Shown here: piece by piece, positions 55,217 through 64,000 of the stretch
How the letters are laid out: the number at the start of each line of letters is the position of its first letter
How positions within the stretch are numbered: the stretch's first letter is position 1
Assembly (NCBI RefSeq): GCF_014127485.1
Contig: NZ_CP059903.1
Location: 806,001 to 870,000 of the forward strand
Length of the DNA stretch: 64,000 bases
DNA from: Nocardioides dongkuii
GTDB taxonomy: Bacteria > Actinomycetota > Actinomycetes > Propionibacteriales > Nocardioidaceae
Direction: 5' to 3'
Translations under genes and position numbers: made by a program
Notes under the pieces: model-generated
Told to the model about the DNA's origin: nothing
The model's input: only the letters and a program-made list of their open reading frames with translations
Database searches by the model: none

Positions 55217-57343
55217 GTGGCTCGACGAGGCCAGCGCCAGAGCGCTCGCCGTCCGGCGGCGCGCGAGCGTGGTCGTGCGCTCGACAACGAGGGCATCATC
55301 CCGGTGCTCGCCCGTGCGGTGCGCGAGGTCGAGACGACCGTGCAGCGGGGCCGCGTGGACGGGTCGACGCGCACGAAGTTCCAGGTCGTCGCGATCCTGG
55401 TGCGCGAGGAGCGGGCCCGGCTCAAGGCCGACGAGGAGATCACCGAGCACCAGCGGGGCGAGGAGCTCAAGCGCCTCGACGGCATCGCCACCATCCTGGC
55501 CAAGACCGCAGCCCGGGACACCTCCATGCTGGTCCTGCTCGCCGAGGACGCCACCCTCTCCGACTCCGCGCGCGAGCTGAAGAACGAGATGCTCCGCGCC
55601 GCCGGCGCCGAGCCCGAGCCGGACCCCGAGCCGGAGCCGGAGGCCGACCTGCTGGGCGTGCCCGCGCACCGCCGCGTCGTACCCCGGTCGGTCATCTCGC
55701 GCCAGCTCTCCAACCCGTTCCTGGTGCCGGACTTCTCCGCCGTCCCGCCGCCGCCGAGCGGCCCGCGCCGGCTCGCGACCTGGGAGCTGCTGGGTCCGCT
55801 GTTCCGCTCCTTCGAGCAGGGCGGCGCGTCCTCGTCGATGTCGCTGCCCGAGCCGGGTGCGATGAAGCTGCCCCCCGGCCTGGAGCTGATGCACCACCAG
55901 GCGCAGCTCGTCGCCGCCGCGGGGGAGGGGCACCGCACCTTCCTGCTCGCCGACGAGCCCGGCCTCGGCAAGACCGCGCAGGCGCTGCTGGCGGCGCGCG
56001 CCGCGGAGGCGTACCCGCTGCTGGTCGTGGTCCCCAACGTCGTCAAGACCAACTGGGCCCGCGAGGTCCGGCTCTGGACCCCCGAGCGCACCGCGACCGT
56101 CGTCCACGGCGACGGCCACGACGTCGACGGCTTCGCCGACATCGTGGTGATCAACTACGAGATCCTCGACCGCCACGTCGGCTGGATGGGCGACCACGGC
56201 TTCCGCGGGATGGTCGTCGACGAGGCGCACTTCATCAAGAACAAGGGCTCCCAGCGCTCGCAGCACGTGCTGCACCTCGCCGACAGGATGCGGGAGCGCA
56301 CCGCCCGGCCGCTGATGATGGCGCTCACCGGCACCCCGCTGATCAACGACATCGAGGACTTCCAGGCGATCTGGGAGTTCCTCGGGTGGATCGACGACAA
56401 GAAGCCGCTGCGCGAGCTGATGGACAAGCTCGAGGAGACCGGCCTGACCCCGGCGGACCCGGCGTTCTACCCCGCCGCCCGGGCCCGGGTGATCGAGATG
56501 GGCATCGTGCGCCGCCGCAAGGTCGACGTCGCCGCCGACATCCCCGCCCGCCGCGTCGCCGACCTGCCGGTCGAGCTCGAGGGCGAGGTCGGGCGCTCGA
56601 TCCGCGCCGCGGAGCGCGAGCTGGCCCGCCGCCTGGTCGAGCGCTACGACACCGCGCTGGCCACCCGCACCTCCGGCCGCACGGTCGAGGGCATCGACCA
56701 CGAGCTGGTACGCCGGGTCGCGACGTGGGAGCGCGAGGACACGACGACCACGTCCACCGGCGAGAACGTCTTCGGGATGATGCGTCGCATCGGCCAGGCC
56801 AAGGCCGGGCTCGCCGCCGACTACACCGCGCAGCTCGCGCGCAACGTCGGCAAGGTCGTGTTCTTCGCCAAGCACGTCGACGTCATGGACGTCGCGGAGG
56901 AGACCTTCGAGCGCCGCGGGCTGAAGTACGCCTCGATCCGCGGCGACCAGACCCCCCGGACCCGGCAGAAGAACATCGACGCCTTCGTCGAGGACCCCGA
57001 GGTCGCGGTCGTCGTCTGCTCGCTCACCGCGGCGGGCGTCGGCCTCAACCTCCAGGTCGCCTCGAACCTGGTGCTGGCCGAGCTGTCCTGGACCGACGCG
57101 GAGCAGACCCAGGCGATCGACCGGATCCACCGGATCGGCCAAGACACCCCGGTCACGGCGTGGCGGATCATCGCCTCGCAGACGATCGACACCAAGATCG
57201 CCGAGCTGATCGACAGCAAGGCCGGCCTCGCCGCCCGCGCGCTCGACGGGTCCGACGCGGAGGTCACCTCCTCCGCCGACGTCCAGCTCGAGGCGCTCGT
57301 CGCGCTGCTCACCGAGGCGCTCACCGAGCGCGCCGCCGCCTGA
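55217..57343 (+). CDS. SNF2-family DNA/RNA helicase with an unassigned N-terminal domain
   Basis: 708 residues from the GTG at 55217, which has GGAGGAGGGG upstream. The helicase half has LADEPGLGKTAQALL (Walker A), VVVPNVVKTNWAREV, MVVDEAHFIKNK (DEAH), MALTGTPLINDIEDF, KVVFFAKHVDVMDV and DAEQTQAIDRIHRIGQDTPVTAWRIIASQTID (motif VI). It should translocate on duplex DNA. Residues 1-150 are a basic-then-helical domain (NEGIIPVLARAVREVETTVQRGRVDGSTRTKFQVVAILVREERARLKADEE) I do not recognise, followed by an acidic Pro/Glu linker. Confidence 0.92.
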   Translation: MARRGQRQSARRPAARERGRALDNEGIIPVLARAVREVETTVQRGRVDGSTRTKFQVVAILVREERARLKADEEITEHQRGEELKRLDGIATILAKTAARDTSMLVLLAEDATLSDSARELKNEMLRAAGAEPEPDPEPEPEADLLGVPAHRRVVPRSVISRQLSNPFLVPDFSAVPPPPSGPRRLATWELLGPLFRSFEQGGASSSMSLPEPGAMKLPPGLELMHHQAQLVAAAGEGHRTFLLADEPGLGKTAQALLAARAAEAYPLLVVVPNVVKTNWAREVRLWTPERTATVVHGDGHDVDGFADIVVINYEILDRHVGWMGDHGFRGMVVDEAHFIKNKGSQRSQHVLHLADRMRERTARPLMMALTGTPLINDIEDFQAIWEFLGWIDDKKPLRELMDKLEETGLTPADPAFYPAARARVIEMGIVRRRKVDVAADIPARRVADLPVELEGEVGRSIRAAERELARRLVERYDTALATRTSGRTVEGIDHELVRRVATWEREDTTTTSTGENVFGMMRRIGQAKAGLAADYTAQLARNVGKVVFFAKHVDVMDVAEETFERRGLKYASIRGDQTPRTRQKNIDAFVEDPEVAVVVCSLTAAGVGLNLQVASNLVLAELSWTDAEQTQAIDRIHRIGQDTPVTAWRIIASQTIDTKIAELIDSKAGLAARALDGSDAEVTSSADVQLEALVALLTEALTERAAA

Positions 57344-57350
57344 GATCCCT

Positions 57351-57414
57351 ACCTGTGGACTAACCCGCCGAGTCGGCGCACCTGTGCGCCGACTCGGCGG
57401 GGTCGTCCACAGGT
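57351..57414. terminator. Large bipartite hairpin between convergent genes
   Basis: An inner 17-bp perfect stem, CCCGCCGAGTCGGCGCA (57364-57380) with 57385-57401 around CCTG, lies inside an outer 10-bp stem, ACCTGTGGAC (57351-57360) with 57405-57414. It starts eight bases after the helicase stop and runs into the stop codon of the convergent oxidase gene. It should terminate both. Its core recurs at 59603-59678. Confidence 0.85.
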
Positions 57415-57833
57415 CAGGGGTCGGTGCGGAGCAGGCCGGGGCCGAAGACGAAGCGGTCCACCTCGATGCGGAGGGCGACGCGGGTGGGGTTCGCGCGCGG
57501 CGGGCGGTAGCGGGCGGCGTACCGCTCCACCGCGCGGGCCACGGTCGCGGCGTCGTCGTGCACGCTCGCGCGTCCCTCGATCGTCGACCACCGGGCCCCG
57601 TCGACCTGGCAGGCGGCGACGAGCGGGTTGGTCGCGAGGTTGCGCGCCTTGCGCGAGGCGTCGTTGGTGATCACCCAGGCGCACGACTGCTCCGGGTCGA
57701 GCGCGACCCCGACCGGCACGAGGTGCGGGCGACCGTCGGGGCGCAGCGTGGTCAGCGTGCAGAGGTGGCGCTCGGTCCAGAAGTCCAGGAGCGGAGCGGG
57801 CAGCGCGTCCCAGCCGGGCACGAAGGTGGTCAC
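57414..57833 (-). CDS. PPOX-class (pyridoxamine 5'-phosphate oxidase-like) flavin/F420-dependent protein
   Basis: 139 residues. LPAPLLDFWTERHLCTLTTLRPDGRPHLVPVGVALDPEQSCAWVITND is the split-barrel start and ARNLATNPLVAACQVDGARWSTIEGRASV the conserved centre. The family includes F420-dependent reductases and pyridoxamine phosphate oxidases. The actinobacterial setting favours F420 or FMN binding. The substrate is unknown. It lies 23 bases downstream of pmt in the same direction. Confidence 0.88.
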   Translation of the reverse strand: MTTFVPGWDALPAPLLDFWTERHLCTLTTLRPDGRPHLVPVGVALDPEQSCAWVITNDASRKARNLATNPLVAACQVDGARWSTIEGRASVHDDAATVARAVERYAARYRPPRANPTRVALRIEVDRFVFGPGLLRTDP

Positions 57834-57856
57834 GTCCGCACCCTAGGCCGGGGTTC

Positions 57857-59545
57857 CTAGACCCAGCGCGAGAACCAGATCCGGTCCAGCCACTCGCCGT
57901 GCGTGAGCAGCCCGTTGGTGTAGATCGGCCAGAACCAGGCGAAGTTCAGCAGCACCACCACCACGAAGGAGCCGGCCGCGACCACCCCCGCCGTACGCCG
58001 GGGGCTGGCGGGGGGCGCGGTGCCGACCAGCTTGCCGAGCGCCAGGGTCAGCGCGATCACCACGAACGGCAGCGTCACGACGGCGTAGAACAGGAAGATC
58101 GGGCGGTCGTCGTACTGCAGCCACGGCAGCCAGGTCGACGCGGTGCCGACCACCGCGATCCCGAACCGCCAGTCGCGCGCACCGACCCAGGCGACCACGG
58201 CGTACAGCAGCGCCAGGATGCCGCCCCACCAGATCGCCGGGGTGCCGATCAGCAGTACCTGGCGCAGGCAGGTGCTGCCCTGCGGGGCGTCGCAGCCGCG
58301 GGTGCCGGGCTGGATGTCGGTGTCCGCCGCGACGCCGACCGGGCGGTTGAGCAGCAGCCACCCCGACGGCTTGGAGGCGTAGGTGTGCTCGCTGTCGCTG
58401 AGGAAGTGGGTGTGGAACATGAAGAGGTCGTGGTGGTAGCTGGCCAGCGAGCGCAGCGACTGCCAGACCTCGGCCGGGCCCGAGGCGTCGGGCTCGGTGG
58501 CGGTCGGCCACCGCTCGGTGCCCTCGGCGACCGCGACGTCGCCCTCCATCCGGTCGAAGCGGGTGTACTGGGTCGAGGAGAGGTGCTCCTCGTACTCGTC
58601 GGCGTGCACGAGCCACCCGGTCCAGGTCGCGACGTACACGCACAGGCCGACGACGACGAGGTAGCCGAAGGCGGGTACGCCGTCCACCAGCGCCGAGCGG
58701 AGCACCGGCGACCGGACGCCGAAGGAGCGGCGGGCGCCGGCGCTCCACAGCCAGACCAGGATCCCGAACGCGGCGAGCGCGTAGAGCGCGGTCCACTTGG
58801 TGCCGACCGCGAGCCCCCAGCAGACGCCGCTGGCCAGCAGCCACGGCCGCCAGAGCATGGCGCGGACCGGTCCCCACCCGGACCGCACCTGGCCGGTGAC
58901 CTCCCGCGCCATCCGGGCGCGGAACCAGAACCGGTCGTTGACCAGGCAGGACACCGCGCAGAGGGTGAACAGCGCCAGGAAGATGTCGAGCAGGGCCAGC
59001 CGGGAGAGCACGAAGTGCAGCCCGTCGAGGCTCAGCAGCAGGCCGGCGGTGCACCCGAGCAGCGTCGACCCGGTGAGCCGGCGGACCAGCCGGCACATCA
59101 CCAGGACCATCAGCGCGCCCGCGACCGCCGCGGAGAACCGCCACCCGAACGGGTTCATCCCGAACGCCTGCTCGCCCAGCGCGATCAGCCACTTGCCGAC
59201 CTCGGGGTGCACGATCATCGCCGGCTGGTCGGTCCACTGGCCGGTGGTCCGGCCGTCGAGGATGGCCTCGTTCGCGTCCTCGACGTACCCCCGGACGTAG
59301 CCCTGGTGGAGCAGCGACCACGCGTCCTTGGCGTAGTAGGTCTCGTCGAACTCGAACTCGCGGGGCGACCCGAGGTGCCAGAGCCGCAGCGCCAGCGCCA
59401 GCACGGCGATCCCGATGCTCGCCGCCCACCCGAGGAGCCGGTCGTCCGAGCCGCCCCAGCCCGTGGCCCGCTGCCACGCGGTGGGCCCCGCGAGACCCAC
59501 CTGCTCGGCCGGCTCACGCGCGGTGACGGGGGCTGCTGCTGGCAC
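57857..59545 (-). CDS. pmt: Pmt, polyprenyl-phosphate-mannose:protein mannosyltransferase (GT39)
   Basis: 562 residues with about ten transmembrane segments. EFEFDETYYAKDAW holds the catalytic Asp-Glu of GT39. MIVHPEVGKWLIALGEQAFGMNPFGWRFSAAVAGALMVLVMCRLVRRLTGS and LLLSLDGLHFVLSRLALLDIFLALFTL follow, then SKPSGWLLLNRPVG and the QYDDRPIFLFYAVV end. It transfers mannose to Ser/Thr of exported proteins. It is divergent from rsmI, as Rv1002c is from Rv1003 in mycobacteria. Confidence 0.95.
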   Translation of the reverse strand: MPAAAPVTAREPAEQVGLAGPTAWQRATGWGGSDDRLLGWAASIGIAVLALALRLWHLGSPREFEFDETYYAKDAWSLLHQGYVRGYVEDANEAILDGRTTGQWTDQPAMIVHPEVGKWLIALGEQAFGMNPFGWRFSAAVAGALMVLVMCRLVRRLTGSTLLGCTAGLLLSLDGLHFVLSRLALLDIFLALFTLCAVSCLVNDRFWFRARMAREVTGQVRSGWGPVRAMLWRPWLLASGVCWGLAVGTKWTALYALAAFGILVWLWSAGARRSFGVRSPVLRSALVDGVPAFGYLVVVGLCVYVATWTGWLVHADEYEEHLSSTQYTRFDRMEGDVAVAEGTERWPTATEPDASGPAEVWQSLRSLASYHHDLFMFHTHFLSDSEHTYASKPSGWLLLNRPVGVAADTDIQPGTRGCDAPQGSTCLRQVLLIGTPAIWWGGILALLYAVVAWVGARDWRFGIAVVGTASTWLPWLQYDDRPIFLFYAVVTLPFVVIALTLALGKLVGTAPPASPRRTAGVVAAGSFVVVVLLNFAWFWPIYTNGLLTHGEWLDRIWFSRWV

Positions 59546-59602
59546 GCCGGAACTCTACGGGGGCCCGCGCTCCTCACCCTGCCGCGACCGTCCGGCAGCG
59601 AA

Positions 59603-59678
59603 CCCGCCGATCGGCGTGAGTTGCGGGCCGCCTCGGACAACTCACGCCGACTCGGCGGGCAACTCACGCCGACTCGGC
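59603..59678. repeat. REP-like repeat sharing its core with the hairpin at 57351
   Basis: CCCGCCGATCGGCGTGAGTTG (59603-59623, here in two parts: CCCGCCGATCGGCG then TGAGTTG) is answered by CAACTCACGCCGACTCGGCGGG on the other arm (59638-59659 region) and followed by a second copy of CAACTCACGCCGACTCGG at 59660-59678. The core CGCCGAGTCGGCG is the same as in 57364-57380. The element lies between pmt and rsmI, just before the rsmI start. Confidence 0.75.
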
Positions 59679-59696
59679 ACCTGCGATGATCGGGCC

Positions 59697-60540
59697 ATGA
59701 CCGGCGTCCTCGTGCTCGCGGCCACGCCGATCGGGCGGGTGGGCGACGCGCCGCCTCGGCTCGCCGAGGAGCTCGCAGGCGCCGACGTGGTCGCCGCCGA
59801 GGACACCCGCCGGCTCCGGCGGCTGACGACCGACCTCGGGGTGAGCATCGGCGGGCGGGTGGTTGTCCTACTTCGAGGGCAACGAGGTGGCGCGCACGCC
59901 GGTGCTGCTGGAGGCGCTGCTCGCGGGCGAGCGGGTGCTGCTGGTGACCGACGCGGGGATGCCGAGCGTCTCCGACCCCGGGTACCGCCTGGTCGCGGCC
60001 GCCGTCGAGCACGACGTGCCGGTGACCGCCGTGCCGGGGCCGAGCGCCGTGCTCACCGCGCTGGCGGTGAGCGGGCTGCCGGTGGACCGGTTCTGCTTCG
60101 AGGGCTTCCTGCCGCGCAAGGCGGGGGAGCGTGCGCGCCGCCTCCGGGACCTCGCGCACGAGGAGCGCACGATGGTCTTCTTCGAGGCGCCGCACCGCAC
60201 CGGGACCGCGCTGGCCGCGATGGCCGACGCCCTGGGCGCCGACCGCCCCGCGGCGGTCTGCCGTGAGCTGACCAAGACCCACGAGGAGGTACGCCGGGGA
60301 CCGCTCGGCGACCTGGTCGCGTGGGCCGCCGAGGGGGTGCGCGGCGAGGTCACCATCGTGGTCGCGGGCGCGACCCCCGGTGCCGACGTCGCCACCGACC
60401 CCGCGAGCCTGCGGACCGCGGTGGCCGAGCACGAGGAGGACGGGATGAGCCGCAAGGACGCGATCGTGGAGGTGGCCCGGCTGGCCGGGCTGCCCAAGCG
60501 CGAGGTCTACCAGGCCGTGCACGTGGGAGGGGAGCGATGA
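59697..60540 (+). pseudogene. rsmI: RsmI, 16S rRNA 2'-O-methyltransferase, with an apparent +1 frameshift
   Basis: Frame 1 from the ATG at 59697 reads [56 protein letters not shown]. Beyond position 59862 the RsmI sequence continues in the next frame: [70 protein letters not shown]. Start to stop is 844 bases, one more than a multiple of three, and an extra T in GGTTGTCC (59861-59868) explains it. Joined, the product would be about 280 residues, the normal length. It methylates C1402 of 16S rRNA. The cause could be mutation or sequencing error. Confidence 0.9.
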
Positions 60541-61369
60541 GCCGGCTGACCAGCTGGACCCGCGACGGACTGGTCTTCGACGTCCGCGACGACGGTCCCG
60601 AGGACGGCACCCCGATCGTGCTGCTGCACGGCTTCCCCGAGCGCGGCACCAGCTGGCGGCACGTGGCCCCGCTGCTGCACGCGCAGGGGCTGCGCACCTA
60701 CGCGCCCGACCAGCGCGGCTACTCCGAGGGCGCCCGCCCGGCCGGCCGCGCGGCGTACGCCGTCCCGGAGCTGGTCGCCGACGTCGTCGCGCTGATCGAG
60801 GAGATCGGCGGCCCGGTCCACCTCGTCGGCCACGACTGGGGCTCGATGGTCGGCTGGGCGACCGCGGCGCGCCACCCCGAGCTGGTGCGCAGCTGGACCG
60901 CGGTGTCGGTGCCGCACCCGCGGGCGTTCACGAACGCGATGCGCACCTCCCGGCAGGGGCTGCACAGCTGGTACATGGGCCTCTTCCAGGTGCCGCTGGT
61001 GATGGAGACCCTCGCGAAGTGGGCCGGCGGGCCGGTCGACCAGGCGCTGCGCGCCTCCGGCATGACCGCCGAGGAGGTGGCCCGCTTCCGCACCGAGATC
61101 GTCGACAGCGGGGCGCTGCCCGGCGCGCTGGGCTGGTACCGCGCGCTCCCGCTGAGCGGCGGCAAGGGCATGGGCGGCCGGGTCGCGGTGCCGACCACCC
61201 TGGTGTGGAGCACCCGCGACACCGCGATCGTGCGCGCCGGCGTCGACGCGACCGAGGAGTACGTCGACGGCGACTACCGGCTCGTCGTGCTCGAGGGGGT
61301 CAGCCACTGGATCCCGACGCACGCGCCCGAGGAGCTCGCGGCGGCGATCCTGGAGCGGGTGGCCGGCAC

Positions 61370-61373
<4 letters not shown>
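60537..61373 (+). CDS. Alpha/beta-hydrolase, epoxide hydrolase-like
   Basis: 278 residues from an ATG overlapping the rsmI stop. [41 protein letters not shown] and [34 protein letters not shown] are the epoxide hydrolase pattern, with Asp of GHDWG as the nucleophile. [10 protein letters not shown] and [13 protein letters not shown] supply the acid and His. It probably opens epoxides or cleaves haloalkanes. It overlaps tatD by four bases. Confidence 0.9.
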
Positions 61374-63644
<2,271 letters not shown>

Positions 63645-63661
63645 CGACTAGGGTTCAGGTC

Positions 63662-64000
63662 ATGCCCACCTCCGCCGGTCCCCGTCTGCTGGGGCCGGCG
63701 GAGGTGCGTCAGCTGGCGGCCGAGCTCGACCTGCGGCCGACCAAGCAGCGTGGCCAGAACTTCGTCATCGACGCCAACACCGTGCGCCGGATCGTCCGCG
63801 AGTCCGGCGTCGGTCCCGACGACGTGGTGCTCGAGGTCGGCCCCGGGCTCGGGTCGCTGACCCTGGCGCTGCTGGAGGTCGCGCGGCACGTCGTCGCGGT
63901 CGAGGTCGACGAGGTGCTCGCCGCCCGGCTGCCCGCCACCGTGGCGGCGTACGCCCCCGAGCAGCGCGACCGGCTCGAGGTCGTGCTCGCCGACGCGATG
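63662..64000 (+). CDS. rsmA: RsmA (KsgA), 16S rRNA dimethyladenosine transferase, 5' part
   Basis: The first 113 residues are present, cut by the window end. [41 protein letters not shown] is the conserved KsgA N-terminus, and [37 protein letters not shown] the SAM-binding motif I region. It dimethylates A1518 and A1519 of 16S rRNA. It follows rpfB by 17 bases, as in the mycobacterial rpfB-ksgA operon. Confidence 0.95.
   Translation, partial: MPTSAGPRLLGPAEVRQLAAELDLRPTKQRGQNFVIDANTVRRIVRESGVGPDDVVLEVGPGLGSLTLALLEVARHVVAVEVDEVLAARLPATVAAYAPEQRDRLEVVLADAM

Noticed and set aside
54125..57142. A 1005-residue open frame on the minus strand opposite the SNF2 helicase
   Set aside because: It is a GC-rich antisense shadow. 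Only its last 266 residues (the MBL hydrolase) have a sensible start, ribosome binding site and motifs; the helicase on the other strand accounts for the rest.
55217..57343. SNF2 helicase plus MBL protein as a DISARM- or Zorya-like defence module
   Set aside because: The MBL gene is divergent, no methylase or other defence partner is present, and the surroundings match a core chromosomal region.

Overview
The window is very GC-rich chromosomal DNA from a motile actinobacterium. Codons are strongly GC at third positions, GTG starts are common, and neighbouring genes are often coupled by 1-11 base overlaps. A complete Gram-positive-type flagellar block, an IdeR-family iron regulator, an HtaA/HmuTUV haem system, RpfB, actinobacterial Pmt and Glp/GlpR, and hairpin repeats of the style common in Nocardioidaceae together suggest a Nocardioides-like organism. 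That genus assignment is inference. I see no phage, insertion sequence, CRISPR array or plasmid function; this is core and near-core chromosome.

Layout. (1) 1-9622, flagellar and motility genes. On the minus strand: fliA, fliC, fliD, fliS, two uncharacterised genes, flgB, flgC, fliE and the start of fliF. Diverging on the plus strand: flgN, flgK, flgL, fliW and csrA. Three sites match the sigma-28 (FliA) promoter pattern CTCAR-N15-NNCGATNN, in front of fliC, flgB and flgN. The fliC leader also carries a GGA-loop hairpin and GGA motifs at the ribosome binding site, the arrangement expected for CsrA/FliW control of flagellin. (2) 9623-26100, mixed metabolism and regulation: a REP-like hairpin cluster, a DHA2 drug exporter with its MarR regulator, a GH13 glucosidase, photolyase, IdeR, two microproteins, a sirtuin, a secreted beta-propeller protein, a TerC membrane protein, tRNA-Arg(CCT), an LCP cell-wall ligase and mscL. 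(3) 26100-35730, a block with mycobacterial-like synteny: an FmdB/Ruc-type chaperone under a CIRCE (HrcA) operator, penicillin acylase, 5-formyl-THF cyclo-ligase, a UDPGP-type uridylyltransferase, Glp/MoeA, MoaC, MogA, RimJ, GlpR and tRNA-Ala(CGC). A 167-base tandem repeat lies between the acylase and the cyclo-ligase and supplies the stop codons of both.

(4) 35730-45005, signalling and transport: hairpins after the tRNA, an SDR reductase, two GAF-ANTAR regulators, a STAS protein, an ECF sigma factor with its membrane partner, a large YhgE-like membrane protein made of two fused homologous halves, and two TetR regulators. (5) 45013-52647, a six-gene overlapping haem-uptake operon (hmuT, hmuU, hmuV and three secreted or anchored surface proteins) divergent from haem oxygenase, with a strong IdeR iron box between them. 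The IdeR gene itself is at 15772-16458. (6) 52680-64000: hydrolases, a SNF2 helicase with an unassigned N-terminal domain, Pmt, rsmI (apparently broken by one extra base), an epoxide-hydrolase-like protein, TatD, RpfB and the start of rsmA/ksgA.

The observations I rate highest are the sigma-28/CsrA circuitry on flagellin, the CIRCE-controlled FmdB protein, the haem operon with an uncharacterised third surface protein, the fused double YhgE protein, the repeat that forms gene ends, and the rsmI frameshift.
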